A stretch of 64,000 nt of DNA, taken from Calliopsis andreniformis. Taxonomy: Eukaryota > Arthropoda > Insecta > Hymenoptera > Andrenidae. A model generated the notes under the pieces. The model ran no database searches, was not told where the DNA came from, and saw nothing but the letters and a program-made list of their open reading frames with translations. Shown here in pieces: positions 37,113 to 52,567 of the stretch (its first letter is position 1; each line of letters begins with the position of its first letter). The stretch covers positions 3,906,001 to 3,970,000 of the forward strand of contig NW_027480463.1 in NCBI RefSeq assembly GCF_051401765.1. Direction: 5' to 3'. A program made the translations under genes and the position numbers.

Positions 37113-37144
37113 CAGCCCTCAGTCCTCAACAATCAATTGTCGAT
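37113..37144. repeat. Truncated cassette A, 5' part only (7 copies)
   Basis: Only about the first 32 bp of A, through CAATCAATTGTCGA, remains. Starts: 37113, 42881, 57934, 59169, 61176, 62404, 63712. Each lies 118 bp after a B cassette. Five (37113, 42881, 59169, 62404, 63712) share one junction leading to CCACAATCCTCAATCATC, a sequence normally found just beyond the 3' end of an A1 cassette. Two (57934, 61176) share a different junction leading to ACTCAATCCTCAATCGTC. Each junction looks like one deletion later spread by duplication. Confidence 0.85.
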
Positions 37145-40100
37145 CCTCAATCCACAATCCTCAATCATCAATATTCAATCCTCAATACTCAATCTTCAAT
37201 CCTCAATACTCAATCCTCAATCCTCAATCCTCATTCTTCAATCCTCAATACCCAATCCTCAATCTTCAATCCTCAATCCTCAATCCTCAATTCTCAATCC
37301 TCAAAACTCAATCTTGAATCCTCAATCCTCAACCCTCAACACTCAATCCTCAGCCCTCAAACCTCAATACCGAATCCTCAATCCTGAATCCTCAATCTTC
37401 AGCCCTCAGTCCACAACAATCAGTTGTTAATCCTCAATCCTCAATAGAATATCCTCAATTCACATTTCTCAATACTCATCGCTCAATCTGCAATCTTCAA
37501 ACCTCTATCCACAAACACCAATTCTCATCACTCAACCATCGACACTCAGTCCTCAATGTTCAATCCTCAATCCTCAATCCACAATCCTCAATCATCAATA
37601 TTCAATCCTCAATACTCAATCTTCAATCCTCAATACTCAATCCTCAATCCTCAATCCTCATTCTTCAATCCTCAATACCCAATCCTCAATCTTCAATCCT
37701 CAATTCTCAATCCTCAATTCTCAATCCTCAAAACTCAATCTTCAATCCTCAATCCTCAATCCTCAACCCTCAATCCTCAGTCCTCAAACCTCAATACCGA
37801 ATCCTCAATCCTGAATCCTCAACCTTCAGCCCTCAGTCCTCAACAATCAATTGTCAATCCTCAATCCTCAACAGAATATCCTCAATTCACAGCTTTCAAT
37901 ACTCAATCCCCATTCTTCAATCTTCAAATCTCAATCCACAAACGTCAATTCCCATCACTCAACCGTCAACACTAAGTCCTCAATCTTCAATCCTCAATCC
38001 TCAATCCTCAATATTCAGCCCTCAATACTCAATGTTCAATCCTCAATCCTCAATTCTCAATCCTCAATACTTAATCCTCAATCGTCAATCCTCAATCCTC
38101 AATCCTCAATCCTCAATCCTCAGTCTTCAATCCTCAATACCCGATCCTCAATCTTCAATCCTCAATCCTCAATCCTCAATTCTCAATCTTCAATCCTCAG
38201 TCCTCAGTCCTCAATCCTCAATCCTCAATCCTCAATCCTCATCCTTCAATCCTCAATGCCCAATCCTCAATCTTCAATCCTCAATCCTCAATCCTCAATT
38301 CTCAATCCTCAATCCTCAATCCCCAGACCTCAAACATCAATACTCAACCCTCAGTCCTCGTCCTCAATCCGCAACCCTCAATCCTCAATCCACAATCTTC
38401 AATCATCAATATTCAATCTTCAGTCCTCAATCCTCAATCCTGAATACACAATCTTCAATCCTCAATCCTCAATTCTCAATCCTCAATACTCAATCCTCAA
38501 TCGTCAATCCTCAATCCCCAATCCTCAATCTTCAATCCTCTATCTTCAATCCTCAATCCTCAATCCTCAATCTTCAATCCTCAATCCTCAATACTCAATC
38601 CTCAATCCTCAATCCCCAATCCTCAATCATCAATCCGCAATCTTCAATACTCAATCCTCAATCCTCAATCCTCAATCCTCAATCCTCAATCATCAATCCT
38701 CAATCTTCAATCCTCAATACTCAATCTTTAATCCTCAATCCTCAATCCTCAATCTTCAATCCTCAATCCTCAATCCTCAATCCTCAAACCTCAATCCTCA
38801 ATCCTCAACCCTCAATCCTCAGTCCTCAAACCTCAATACCGAATCCTCAATCCTGAATCCTCAACCTTCAGCCCTCAGTCCTGAACAATCAATTGTCAAT
38901 CCTCAATCCTCAACAGAATATCCTCAATTCACAGCTTTCAATACTCAATCCCCATTCTTCAATCTTCAAATCTCAATCCACAAACGTCAATTCCCATCAC
39001 TCAACCGTCAACACTAAGTCCTCAATCTTCAATCCTCAATCCTCAATCCTCAATCTTCAGCCCTCAATACTCAATGTTCAATCCTCAATCCTCAACTCTC
39101 AATCCTCAATACTCAATCCTCAATCGTCAATCCTCAACCCCAATCCTCAGTCTTCAATCCTCAATCCTCAATCCTCAATCCTATATCCTCAATCTTCAAT
39201 CCTCAATACTCAATCTTCAATCCTCAATCATCAATCCTAAACCCTCAATCCTCAATCCACAATCCTCAATCTTCAATCCTCAATCCTGAATCCTCAATCC
39301 TCAGTCCTCATTCTTCAATCCTCAATACCCAATCCTCAATCTTCAATCCTCAGTCCTCAATCCTCAATTCTCAATCCTCAATCCTCAATCCTCAGACCTC
39401 AAACATCAATACTCAACCCTCAGTCCACGTCCTCAATCCACAAACCTAAATCCTCAATCATCAATCTTCAATCATCAATATTCAATCTTCAATCCTCAAT
39501 CCTCAATCCTCAATCCTCAATCCTCAATCCTCAATGTTCAATCCTCAATACCCAATCCTCAATCTTCAATCCTCAATCCTCAATTCTCAATCCTCGATCC
39601 TCAATCCTCAATCCTCAGTCCTCAAACCACAATCCTGAATCCTCAATCCTGAAACCTCAATCTTCAGCCCTCAGTCCTCAACAATCAGTTGTCAATCCTC
39701 AATCCTCAATAGAATATCTTCAGTTCAGAGTTTTCCATACGCAATAATCAACCTGCAATCTTCATATCTGTATCCACAAACATCAATTCTCACCACTCAA
39801 CCCTGAACACTCAGTCCCCAATCCTCAATCTTCAATCCTCAATCCTCAATCCACAATCCTCAATCCTCAATCCTCATCCCTCATTCTTCAATCCTCAATA
39901 CCCAATCCTCAATCTTCAATCCTCAATCCTCAATAATAAATCTTCAATCCTCATTCCTCAGTCCTCAAACCTCAATTCTGTATCCTCAACTCTGAATCCT
40001 CAATCTTCAGCCCTCAGTCCTCAACAATAAGTTGTTAATCCTCAATCCTCAATAGAATATCCTCAATTCACATTTCTCAATGCTCAATGCTCAATCTGCA

Positions 40101-41818
40101 ATCTTCAAACCTCTATCCACAAACACCAATTCTCATCACTCAGCCATCAACACTCAGTCCTCAATGTTCAATCCTCAATCATCAATCCACAATCCTCAGT
40201 CATCAATATTCAATCCTCAATACTCAATCTTCAATCCTCAATCCTCAATCCTCAATCCTCAATCCTCATTCTTCAATCCTCAATACCCAATCATCAATCT
40301 TCAATACTCAATCCTCAATCCTCAATACTCAATCCTCAATCCTCAGTCCTCAGTCCTCAAACCTCAATCCTCAATACTCAATCATCAATCCTCAATCCTC
40401 AATCCTCAATCTTCAATCCTCAATACTCAATCTTCAATCCTCAATCCTCAATCCTCAATCCTCAATCTTCAATCCTCAATCCTCAATCCACAATCCCCAA
40501 TCCTCAGTCTTCAATCCTCAATACCCGATCCTCAATCGTTAATCCTCAATCCTCAATCCTGAATTCTCAATCCTCAATCCTCAGTCCTCAGTCCTCAAAC
40601 CTCAATCCTCAACCCGCAGCCCTCACAGTCAATCCTCAATCCTCAATCCTCAATACTCAATCTTCAGCCCTGAGTCCTCAACAATCAGTTGTCAATCCTG
40701 AATCCTCAATAGAATATCCTCAATTCACAGTTTTCAATACTCAATACTCTATCTGCAATCTTTAAATCTCTATCCACAAACACCAATTCTCATCACTCAG
40801 CCCTCAATACCCAGTCGCCAGTCCTCAATCTTCAATCCTCAATCCTCAACCCTCAATCCTCAGTCCCCTACCTTCAATACTCAATATTCAATCTTCAATC
40901 CTCAATCCTCAATCCTCAATCCTCAATCTTCAATCCTCAATCCTCAGTCCTCAATCCTCAATCCTCATTCTTCAATCCTCAATACGCAATCCTCAATCTT
41001 CAATCCTCAATCCTCAATCGTCAATTCTCAATCCTCAATCCTCAGTCCTCAGTCCTCAAACCTCAATCCTCAACCCTCAGCCCTCATCGTCAATCCACAA
41101 TCCTCAATCCTCAATCCTCAGTCTTCAATCCTGAATACACAATCTTCAACCCTCAATCCTCAATCCTCAATTCTCAATCCTCAATACTCAATCCTCAATC
41201 CTCAATCCTCAATCCTCAATCTTCAATCCTCAATACTCAATCATCAATCCTCAATCACCAATCCTTAGTCCTCAATCCTCAATCCTCAATCCTCAATCTT
41301 CAATCCTCAATACTCAATCATCAATCCTCAATCCTCAATCCTCAATCTTCAATCCTCAATACTCAATCTTCAATCCTCAATCCTCAATCCACAATCCTCA
41401 ATCTTCAATCCTCAATCCTCAATCTTCAATCCTCAATACGCAATCATCAATCCTCAATCACCAATCCTCAGTCCTCAATCCTCAATCCTCAATCCTCAGT
41501 CTTCAATCCTCAATACTCAATCATCAATCCTCAGTCCTCAATCCTCAATCTTCAATCCTCAATACTCAATCTTCAATCCTCAATCCTCAATCCTCAATCC
41601 TCAATCCTCAGTCTTCAATCCTCAATACCCAATCCTCAATCCTCAATCCTCAATCCTCAATCCTCAATGTTCAATACGCAATACCCAATCCTCAACCTTC
41701 AATCCCGAATCCTCAATCCTCAATCCTCAATCCTCAATCCTCAATCCTCAATCCTCAATCCTCAATCCTCAGTCCTCAAACCTCAATCCTGGATCCTCAA
41801 TCCTGTATCCTCAATCTT

Positions 41819-42762
41819 CAGACCTCAGTCCTCAACAATCAGTTGTAAATTCTCAATCCTCAATAGAATATCATCAATTCACAGTTTTCAATACTCAATA
41901 CTCAATCTGCAATCTTTAAATCTCCATCCACAATCACCAATTCTCATCACTCAACACTCAATACTCAGTCCCCAGTCCTCAATCTTCAATCCTCGATCCT
42001 CAATCCTCAACCCTCAATCCGCTACATTCAATCCTCAATCCTCAATCCTCAATCCTCAATCCTCAATGTTCAATACGCAATACCCAATCCTCAATCTTCA
42101 ATCCCCATTCCTTAATCCTCAATCCTCATTCTTCAATCCTCAATACCCAATCCTCAATCTTCAACCCTCAATCCTCAATCCTCAATTCTCAATCCTCAAT
42201 CCTCAATCCTCAAACCTCAGAAATCAATACTCAACCCTCAGTCCTCGTCCTCAATCCACAACCCTCAATCCTCAATCATCGATCTTCAATCATCAATATT
42301 CAATCTTCAGTACTCAATCCTCAATGCTCGATCCACAATGTTCAATCCGCAATACCCAATCCTCAATCTTCAATCCTCAATCCTCAATCCTCAATCCTCA
42401 ATCCTCAACCCTCAGACCCCATCGTCAATCCTCAATCCTCAATCCTCAATCCTCAATACTCAATCTTCAATCCTCAATACTCAATCTTCAATCCTCAATC
42501 CAAAATCCACAATCTTCAATCCTCAATACTCAATCTTCAATCCTCAATCCTCAATGCTCAATCCTCAATCCTCAATATTCAACACACAACCCTCAACCAC
42601 CAATCCTCAATACACAACAATCAATCCTCAATTCTCAATACTCAATAGAATATCGTGAACTCTCGTGGTTCAATACTCAAACCGTAATATTCAATAATCA
42701 TATCTCAATCGTCAAACATCAATTCTAAACACTCAATCCTCAACACTCAGTCCTCTCTCTTC
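41819..42762. repeat. A4-C-B composite, copy 2 (partner 34724-35667)
   Basis: Identical order and spacing to 34724-35667. Upstream the colinearity with the left copy is offset by 6,095 bp instead (A1 33913 versus 40008), so about 1,000 bp, including A4 at 40665 and heptamer tracts, lies between A1 and A4 here and not there. Confidence 0.88.
42577..42762. repeat. Cassette B, copy 4
   Basis: 366 bp after C at 42211 and 118 bp before the truncated A at 42881. It is offset exactly 7,095 bp from copy 2, within the A4-C-B composite. Confidence 0.9.
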
Positions 42763-45700
42763 AATCCTCCATTCTCAACCCTCAATCCTCAAGCGTCAAT
42801 CCTCAATCCTCAATCCTCAACCCTCAATCCTCAGTCCTCAAACCTCAATACCGAATCCTCAATCCTGAATCCTCAACCTTCAGCCCTCAGTCCTCAACAA
42901 TCAATTGTCGACCCTCAATCCACAATCCTCAATCATCAATACTCAATCCTCAATACTCAATCTTCAATCCTCAATACTCAATCCTCAATCCTCAATCCTC
43001 ATTCTTCAATCCTCAATACCCAATCCTCAATCTTCAATCCTCAATCCTCAATCCTCAATTCTCAATCCTCAAAACTCAATCTTGAATCCTCAATCCTCAA
43101 CCCTCAATCCTCAGCCCTCAAACCTCAATACCGAATCCTCAATCCTGAACCCTCAATCTTCAGCCCTCAGTCCACAACAATCAGTTGTTGATCCTCAATC
43201 CTCAATAGAATATCCTCAATTCACATTTCTCAATACTCATCGCTCAATCTGCCATCTTCAAACCTCTATCCACAAACACCAATTCTCATCACTCAACCAT
43301 CAACACTCAGTCCTCAATGTTCAATCCTCAATCCTCAATCCTCAATCCTCTTTCCTCAATCCTCAATCCTCAATCCTCAATCCTCAATCTTCAATCCTCA
43401 ATACTCAATCTTCAATCCTCAATCATGAATCCTAAATCCTCAGTCCTCGGTCCTCAAATCTCAATCCTCATTCCTTAAACGTCAATCCTCAACCCTCAAT
43501 CCTCAATTCTCAATCTTCAATCCTCAATACTCAATCTTCAATCCTCAATCCTCAATCCTCAATCCTCAATCCTCATCCTTCAATCCTCAATACCCAATCC
43601 TCAATCTTCAATCCTCAATCCTCAATCCTCAATTCTCAATCCTCAATCGTCAATCCTCAATCCCCAATCCTCAATCTTCAATACTCAATCCTCAATCCTC
43701 ATTCCTCAATCCTCAGTAATCAATCCTCAATACTCAATCTTCTATCTTCAATCCTCAATCCTCGATCCTCAATCCTCAATCCTCAGTCCCCAATCCTCAA
43801 TCTTCAATCCTCAATCCTCAATCCTCTTTCCTCAATCCTCAATCCTCAGTCCTCAATCTTCAATTGTCAATACTCAATCATCAATCCCCAATCCTCAATC
43901 CTCAGTCCTCAATCCTCAAACCTCAATCCTCAACCCTCAATCCTCACACTCAATTCTCAATCCACAATCCTCAATCCTCAACCTTGAATCCTCAACAATC
44001 AATCTTCAATCCTCAATCCTCAGTCCTCAAACCTCAATTCTGAATCCTCAATCCTGAATCCTCAATCTTCAGCTCTCAGTCCTCAACAATCAGTTGTCAA
44101 TCCTCAATCCTCAATAGAATATCCTAAATTCACAGTTTTCAATACTCAATGCTCAATCTGCAATCTTCAAACCTCTATCCACAAACACCAATTCTCATCA
44201 CTCAACCCTCAACTCTCAGTCCCCAGTCCTCAATCTTCAATCCTCAATCCTCAATCCTCAATCCTCAAACCTCAATCCTCAATACTCGATCCTCAATCCT
44301 CAATCCTCAATGCTCATTCTTCAATACTCTATACCCAAGCCTCAATCTTCAATCCTCAATCCTCAATCCTCAATTCTCAATCATCAATCCTCAGTCCTCA
44401 GTCCTCAAACCTCAATCCTCATTCCTCAAACGTCAATCCTCAACTCTCAATCCTCAATTCTCAATCTTCAATCCTCTATACTCAATCTTCAATCCTCAAT
44501 CCTCAATCCTCAATCCTCAATCCTCATCCTTCAATCCTCAATACCCAATCCTCAATCTTCAATCCTCAATCCTCAATCCTCAATTCTCAATCTTCAATCC
44601 TCAATCCCCAGACCTCAAACATCAATACTCAACCCTCAGTCCTCGTCCTCAATCCGCAACACTCAATCCTCAATCCACAATCTTCAATCATCAATATTCA
44701 ATCTTCAGTCCTCAAACCTCAATCCTGAATACACAATCTTCAATCCTCAATCCTCAATTCTCAATCCTCAATACTCAATCCTCAATCGTCAATCCTCAAT
44801 CCCCAATCCTCAATCTTCAATCCTCTATCTTCAATCCTCAATCCTCAATCCTCAATCTTCAATCCTCAATCCTCAATACTCAATCCTCAATCCTCAATCC
44901 TCAATCCTCAATCATCAATCCGCAAACTTCAATAATCAATCCTCAATCCTCAATCCTCAATCCTCAATCCTCAATCATCAATCCTCAATCTTCAATCCTC
45001 AATACTCAATCTTTAATCCTCAATCCTCAATCCTCAATCTTCAATCCTCAATCCTCAATACTCAATCCTCAATCCGCAATCCTCAATCCTCAATCCTCAA
45101 TCCTCAATCCTCAATCCTCAATCCTCAATCTTCAATCCTCAATACTCAATCTTCAATCCTCAATCCTCAATCCTCAGTCCTCAATCCTCAGTCCTCACAC
45201 TTCAATCCTCCATACCCAATCCTCAATCTTCAATCCTCAATCCTCAATCCTCAATTCTCAATCCTCTGTCCTCAGTCCTCAGACCTCAAACATCAATACT
45301 CAACCCTCAGTCCTCGTCCTCAATCCACAACCCTCAATCCTTAATCCTCAACCTTCAATCATCAATATTCAATCTTCAATCCTCAATCCTCAATCCTCAA
45401 TCCTCAATTCTCAATCCTCAATGTTAAATCCTCAATAACCAATTTTCAGTCTTCAATCCTCGATCCTCAATCCTCAATCCCCAATCCTCAATCCTCAATC
45501 CTCAGTCCTCAGTCTTCAATCCTCAATACTCAATCATCAATCCTCAATCCTCAGTCCTCAATCCTCAAACCTCAATCCCCAACCCTCAGCCCACATCCTC
45601 AATCCTCGATCCTCAATCCTCAATCCTCAATCTTCAATCCTCAATAATAAATCTTCAATCCTCAATCCTCAGTCCTCAAACCTCAATTCTGTATCCTCAA

Positions 45701-48700
45701 CCCTGAATCCTCAATCTTCAGCCCTCAGTCCTCCACAATAAGTTGTTAATCCTCAATCCTCAATAGAATATCCTCAATTCACATTTCTCAATACTCAATG
45801 CTCAATCTGCAATCTTCACCTCTATCCACAAACACCAACACTCATCACTCAACCATCAACACTCAGTCCTCAATGTTCAATACTCAATCATCAATCCACA
45901 ATCCTCAATCATCAATATTCAATCCTCAATACTCAATCTTCAATCCTCAATCCTCAATCCTCAATCCTCAATCCTCATTCTTCAATCCTCAATACCCAAT
46001 CATCAATCTTCAATACTCAATCCTCAATCCTCAATACTCAATCCTCAATCCTCAGTCCTCAGTCCTCAAACCTCAATCCTCAATACTCAATCATCAATCC
46101 TCAATCCTCAATCCTCAATCTTCAATCCTCAATACTCAATCTTCAATCCTCAATCCTCAATCCTCAATCCTCAATCTTCAATCCTCAATCCTCAATCCTC
46201 AATCCTCATCCTCAGTCTTCAATCCTCAATACCCGATCCTCAATCTTCAATCCTCAGTCCTCAATCCTCAATTCTCAATCTTCAATCCTCAGGCCTCAGT
46301 CCTCAATCCTCAATCCTCAATCCTCAATCCTCATCCTTCAATCCTCAATGCCCAATCCTCAATCTTCAATCCTCAATCCTCAATCCTCAATTCTCAATCC
46401 TCAATCCTCAATCCCCAGACCTCAAACGTCAATACTCAACCCTCAGTCCTCGTCCTCAATCCGCAACCCTCAATCCTCAATCCACAATCTTCAATCATCA
46501 ATATTCAATCTTCAGTCCTCAATCCTCAATCCTGAATACACAATCTTCAATCCCCATTCCTCAATCCTCAATCGTCAACCCTCAGACCTCATCGTCAATC
46601 CTCAATCCTCAATCCTCAATCCTCAATCTTCAATCCTGAATACACAATCTTCAACCCTCAATCCTCAATCCTCAATCCTCAAACCTCAATCTTCAATACT
46701 CAATCCTCAATCCTCAATCCTCAATCCTCATTCTTCAATCCTCAATACCCAATCCTCAATCTTCAATCCTCAATCCTCAATCCTCAATTCTCAATCCTCA
46801 ATCCTCCGTCCTCAGTCCTCAAACCTCAATCCTCAATCCTCATCCTTCAATCCTCAATACCCAATCCTCAATCTTCAATCCTCAACCCTCAATCCTCAAT
46901 TCTCAATCCTCAATCCTCAATCCCCAGACCTCAAACATCAATACTCAACCCTCAGTCCTCGTCCTCAATCCGCAACCCTCAATCCTCAATCCACAATCTT
47001 CAAACCTCAATACTCAATCTTCAATCCTCAATCCTCAATCCTCAATCCTCAATCCTCAATCCTCAGTCCTCAATCTTCAATCCTCAATCCTCAGTCCTCA
47101 ATCCTCAATCCTCATTCTTCAATCCTCAATACCCAATCCTCAATCTTCAATCCTCAATTCTCAATCCTCAATCCTCAGTCCTCAGTCCTCAAACCTCAAT
47201 CCTCAACCCTCAGCCCTCATCGTCAATCCTCAATCCTCAATCCTCAATCCTCAATCTTCAATCCTGAATACACAATCTTCAACCCTCAATCCTCAATTCT
47301 CAATCCTCAACACTCAATCCTTAATCCTCAATCCTCAATCCTCAATCTTCAATCCTCAATCCTCAATCCTCAATCCTCAGACCTCAGACATCAATACTGA
47401 ACACTCAGTCCTCGTCCTCAATCCTCAGTAATCAATCCTCAATACTCAATCTTCAATCTTCAATCCTCAATCCTCGATCCTCAATCCTCAATCCTCAGTC
47501 CCCAATCCTCAATCTTCAATCCTCAATCCTCAATCCTCTTTCCTGAATCCTCAATCCTCAGTCCTCAATCTTCAATCGTCAATACTCAATCATCAATCCC
47601 CAATCCTCAATCCTCAGTCCTCAATCCTCAAACCTCAATCCTCAACCCTCAGCCCTCACCCACAATTCTCAATCCCCAATCCTCAATCCTCAACCTTGAA
47701 TCCTCAATAATCAATCTTCAATCCTCAATCCTCAGTCCTCAAACCTCAATTCTGAATCCTCAATCCTGAATCCTCAATCTTCAGCCCTCAGTCCTCAACA
47801 ATCAGTTGTCAATCCTCAATCCTCAATAGAATATCCTAAATTCACAGTTTTCAATACTCAATGCTCAATCTGCAATCTTCAAACCTCTATCCACAAACAC
47901 CAATTCTCATCACTCAACCCTCAACTCTCAGTCCCCAGTCCTCAATCTTCAATTCTCAATCCTCAATCCTCAATCCTCAAACCTCAATCTTCAATACTCA
48001 ATCCTCAATCCTCAATCCTCAATCCTCATTCTTCAATCCTCAATACCCAATCCTCAATCTTCAATCCTCAATCCTCAATCCTCAATTCTCAATCCTCAAT
48101 CCTCCGTCCTCAGTCCTCAAACCTCAATCCTCAATCCTCATCCTTCAATCCTCAATACCCAATCCTCAATCTTCAATCCTCAACCCTCAATCCTCAATTC
48201 TCAATCCTCAATCCTCAATCCCCAGACCTCAAACATCAATACTCAACCCTCAGTCCTCGTCCTCAATCCGCAACCCTCAATCCTCAATCCACAATCTTCA
48301 ATCATCAATATTCAATCTTCAGTCCTCAATCCTCAATCCTGAATACACAATCTTCAATCCTCAATCCTCAATTCTCAATTCTCAATACTCAATCCTCAAT
48401 CGTCAATCCTCAATCCCCAATCCTCAATCTTCAATCCTCTATCTTCAATCCTCAATCCTCAATCCTCAATCTTCAATCCTCAATCCTCAATACTCAATCC
48501 CCAATCCTCAATCCTCAATCCTCAATCATCAATCCGCAATCTTCAATACTCAATCCTCAATCCTCAATCCTCAATCCTCAATCCTCAATCCTCAATCATC
48601 AATCCTCAATCTTCAATCCTCAATACTCAATCTTTAATCCTCAATCCTCAATCCTCAATCTTCAATCCTCAATCCTCAATCCTCAATCCTCAAACCTCAA

Positions 48701-51300
48701 TCCTCAATCCTCAATCCTCAATCCTGAATCCTCAATCCTCAATCCTCAATCCTCAATCCTGAATCTTCAATCCTCAATACACAATCTTCAATCCTCAATC
48801 CTCAATCCTCAATCCTCAGTCCGCACTCTTCAATCCTCAATACACAATCCTCAATCTTCAATCCTCAATCCTCAATCCTCAATTCTCAATCCTCTATCCT
48901 CAATCCTCAGACCTCAAACATCAATACTCAACCCTCAGTCCTCGTCCTCAATCCACAACCCTCAATCCTCAATCCTCAACCTTCAATCATCAATACTCAA
49001 TCTTCAATCCTCAATCCTCAATCCTCAATCCTCAATCTTCAATCCTCAATCCTCAGTCCTCAATCCTCAATCCTCATTCTTCAATCCTCAATACGCAATC
49101 CGCAATCTTCAATCCTCAATCCTCAATCGTCAATTCTCAATCCTCAATCCTCAGTCCTCAGTCCTCAAACCTCAATCCTCAACCCTCAGCCCTCATCGTC
49201 AATCCACAATCCTCAATCCTCAATCCTCAGTCTTCAATCCTGAATACACAATCTTCAACCCTCAATCCTCAATCCTCAATTCTCAATCCTCAATACTCAA
49301 TCCTCAATCCTCAATCCTCAATCCTCAATCTTCAATCCTCAATACTCAATCCTCAATCCACAATCCTCAATCTTCAATCCTCAATCCTCAATCCTCAATC
49401 CTCAATCCCCAATTCTCAATCCTCAATCCTCAGTCCTCAGTCCTCAAACCTCAATCCTCAACCCTCAGCCCTCATCGTCAATCCACAATCCTCAATCCTC
49501 AATCCTCAATCTTCAATCCTGAATACACAATCTTCAACCCTCAATCCCCTATTCTCAATCCTCAATACTCAATCCTCAATCCTCAATCCTCAATCCTCAA
49601 TCTTCAATCCTCAATACTCAATCATCAATCCTCAATCACCAATCCTCAGTCCTCAATCCTCAATCCTCAATCCTCAGTCTTCAATCCTCAATTCTCAATC
49701 ATCAATCCTCAATCCTCAATCTTCAATCCTCAATACTCAATCATCAATCCTCAATCATCAATCGTCAGTCCTCAAACCTCAATCCTCAATCCTCAATCTT
49801 CAATCCTCAATACTCAGTCATCAATCCTCAATCCTCAATCCTCAATCTTCAATCCTCAATACTCAATCTTCAATCCTCAATCCTCAATCCTCAATCCTCA
49901 ATCTTCAATCCTCAATCCTCAATCCTCTATCGTCAATCATCAGTCTTCGATCCTCAATACCCAATCCTCAATCTTCAATCCTCAATCCTCAATCCTCAAT
50001 TCTCAATCCTCAATCCTCAGTCCTCAGTCCTCAAACCTCAATCCTCAACCCTCAGCCCTTATAGTCAATCCTCAATCCTCAATCCTCAATCCTCAATCTT
50101 CAATCCTCAATAATCAACCTTCAATCCTCAATCCTCAATTCTCAATCCTCAGTACTGAATCCTCAATCGTCAATCCTCAATCCCCAATCCTCAATGTTCA
50201 ATACTCAATCCTCAATCCTCAATCCAAAATCCTCAATCTTCAAACCTCAATACTCAATCTTCAATCCTCAATCCTCAATCCTCAATCCTCAGACCTCAGA
50301 CATCAATACTGAACCCTCAGTCCTCGTCCTCAATCCACAGCCCTCAATCCTCAATCCTCAATCTTCAATCATCAATATTCAATCTTCAGTCCTCAATCCT
50401 CAATACTCAATCCTCAATCCTCAATCCTCAATGTTCAGTCAGCAATACCCAATCCTCAATCTTCAATCCTCAATCCTCAATCCTCAATCCTCAATCCTCA
50501 ATCCTCAATCCTCAATCCTCAGTACTCAAACCTGAATCCTGAATCCTCAATCCTGAATCCTCAATCTTCAGACCTCAGTTCTCAAAAATCAGTTGTCAAT
50601 TCTCAATCCTCAATAGAATATCATCAAGTCACAGTTTTCAATACTCAATACTCAATCTGCTATCTTTAAATCTCTATCCACAAACATCAATTCTCATCAC
50701 TCAACCCTCAACACTCAGTCCCCAATCCTCAATCTTCAATCCTCAATCCTCAATCCTCAATCCTCAATCCTCAATCTTCAATCCTCAATACTCAATCATC
50801 AATCCTCAATCCTCAATCCTCAGTCCTCAATCCTCAAACCTCAATCCTCAACCCTCAGCCCTCATCCTCAATCCTCATTCCTCAATCCTCAATCTTCAAT
50901 CTTCAATCCTCAATAATCAATCTTCAACCCTCAATCCTCAGTCCTCAAACCTCAATTCTGAATCCTCAATCCTGAATCCTCAATTTTCAGCCCTCAGCCC
51001 TCAACAATCAGTTGTAAATCCTCAATTCTCAATACAATATCATCAATTCACAGTTTTCAATACTCAATACTCAATCTGCAATCTTTACATCTCTATTCAC
51101 AAACACCAATTCTCATCACTCAACCCTCAATACTCAGTCCCCAGTCCTCAATCTTCAATCCTCAATCCTCAATCCTCAACCCTCAATCCCCTACATTCAA
51201 TCCTCAATACTCAATCTTCAATACTCAATCCTCAATCCTCAATCCTCAATCCTCAATGTTCAATCCTCAATCCTCAGTCCTCAATCCTCAATCCTCATTC

Positions 51301-51770
51301 TTCAATCCTCAATACCCAATCCTCAATCTTCAATCCTCAATCCTCAATCCTCAATTCTCAATCCTCAATCCTCAGTCCTCAGTCCTCAAACCTCAATCCT
51401 CAACCCTCAGCCCTCATCGTCAATCCTCAATCCTCAATCCTCAATCCTCAATCTTCAATCCTGAATACACAATCTTCAACACTCAATCCTCAATTCTCAT
51501 TCCTCAATACTCAATCCTCAATCCTCAATCCTCAATCCTCAATCCTCAATCCTCAATCTTCAATCCTCAATCCTCAATCCTCAATTCTCAATCCTCAATC
51601 CTCAGTCCTCAGTCCTCAAACCTCAATCCTCAACCCTCAGCCCTCATCGTCAATCCTCAATCCTCAATCCTCAATCCTCAATCTTCAATCCTGAATACAC
51701 AATCTTCAACCCTCAATCCTCAATTCTCATTCCTCAATACTCAATCCTCAATCCTCAATCCTCAATCCTC
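51301..51770. repeat. 230-bp tandem duplication
   Basis: CTCAGTCCTCAGTCCTCAAA at 51371 recurs at 51601, with colinear flanks including CCTGAATACACAATCTTCAA and the CTCATTCCTCAATACTC variant. Offset is 230 bp. The first copy reads CAACACTC where the second reads CAACCCTC. Confidence 0.82.
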
Positions 51771-52567
51771 AATCCTCAATCCTCAATCTTCAATCCTCAA
51801 TACTCAATCTTCAATCCTCAATCCTGAATCCTCAATCCTCAATCATCAATCCTCAATCCGCAATCCTCAATCCTCAATCCTCAGTCTTCAATCCTCAATA
51901 CCCAATCCTCAATCCTCAATCCTCAATCCTCAATCCTCAATGTTCAATACGCAATACCCAATCCTCAACCTTCAATCCCCAATCCTCAATCCTCAATCCT
52001 CAATCCTCAATCCTCAATCCTCAATCCTCAATCCTCAATCCTCAGTCCTCAAACCTCAATCCTGGATCCTCAATCCTGAATCCTCAATCTTCAGACCTCA
52101 GTCCTCAACAATCAGTTGTAAATTCTCAATCCTCAATAGAATATCATCAATTCACAGTTTTCAATACTCAATACTCAATCTGCAATCTTTAAATCTCTAT
52201 CCACAAACACCAATTCTCATCACTCAACACTCAATACTCAGTCCCCAGTCCTCAATCTTCAATCCTCAATCCTCAGCCCTCAACCCTCAATCCCCTACAT
52301 TCAATCCTCAATACTCAATCTTCAATACTCAATCCTCAATCCTCAATCCTCAATCCTCAATCCTCAATCCTCAATCTTCAGTCCTCAATCCTCAGTCCTC
52401 AATCCTGAATCCTCATTCTTCAATCCTCAATACCCAACCCTCAACCTTCAATCCTCAATCCTCAATCCTCAGTTCTCATTCTTCAATCCTCAATACAGAA
52501 TCCTCAATCTTCAATCCTCAATCCTCAACCCTCAACCCTCAATTCTCAATCCTCTATCCTCAATCCT

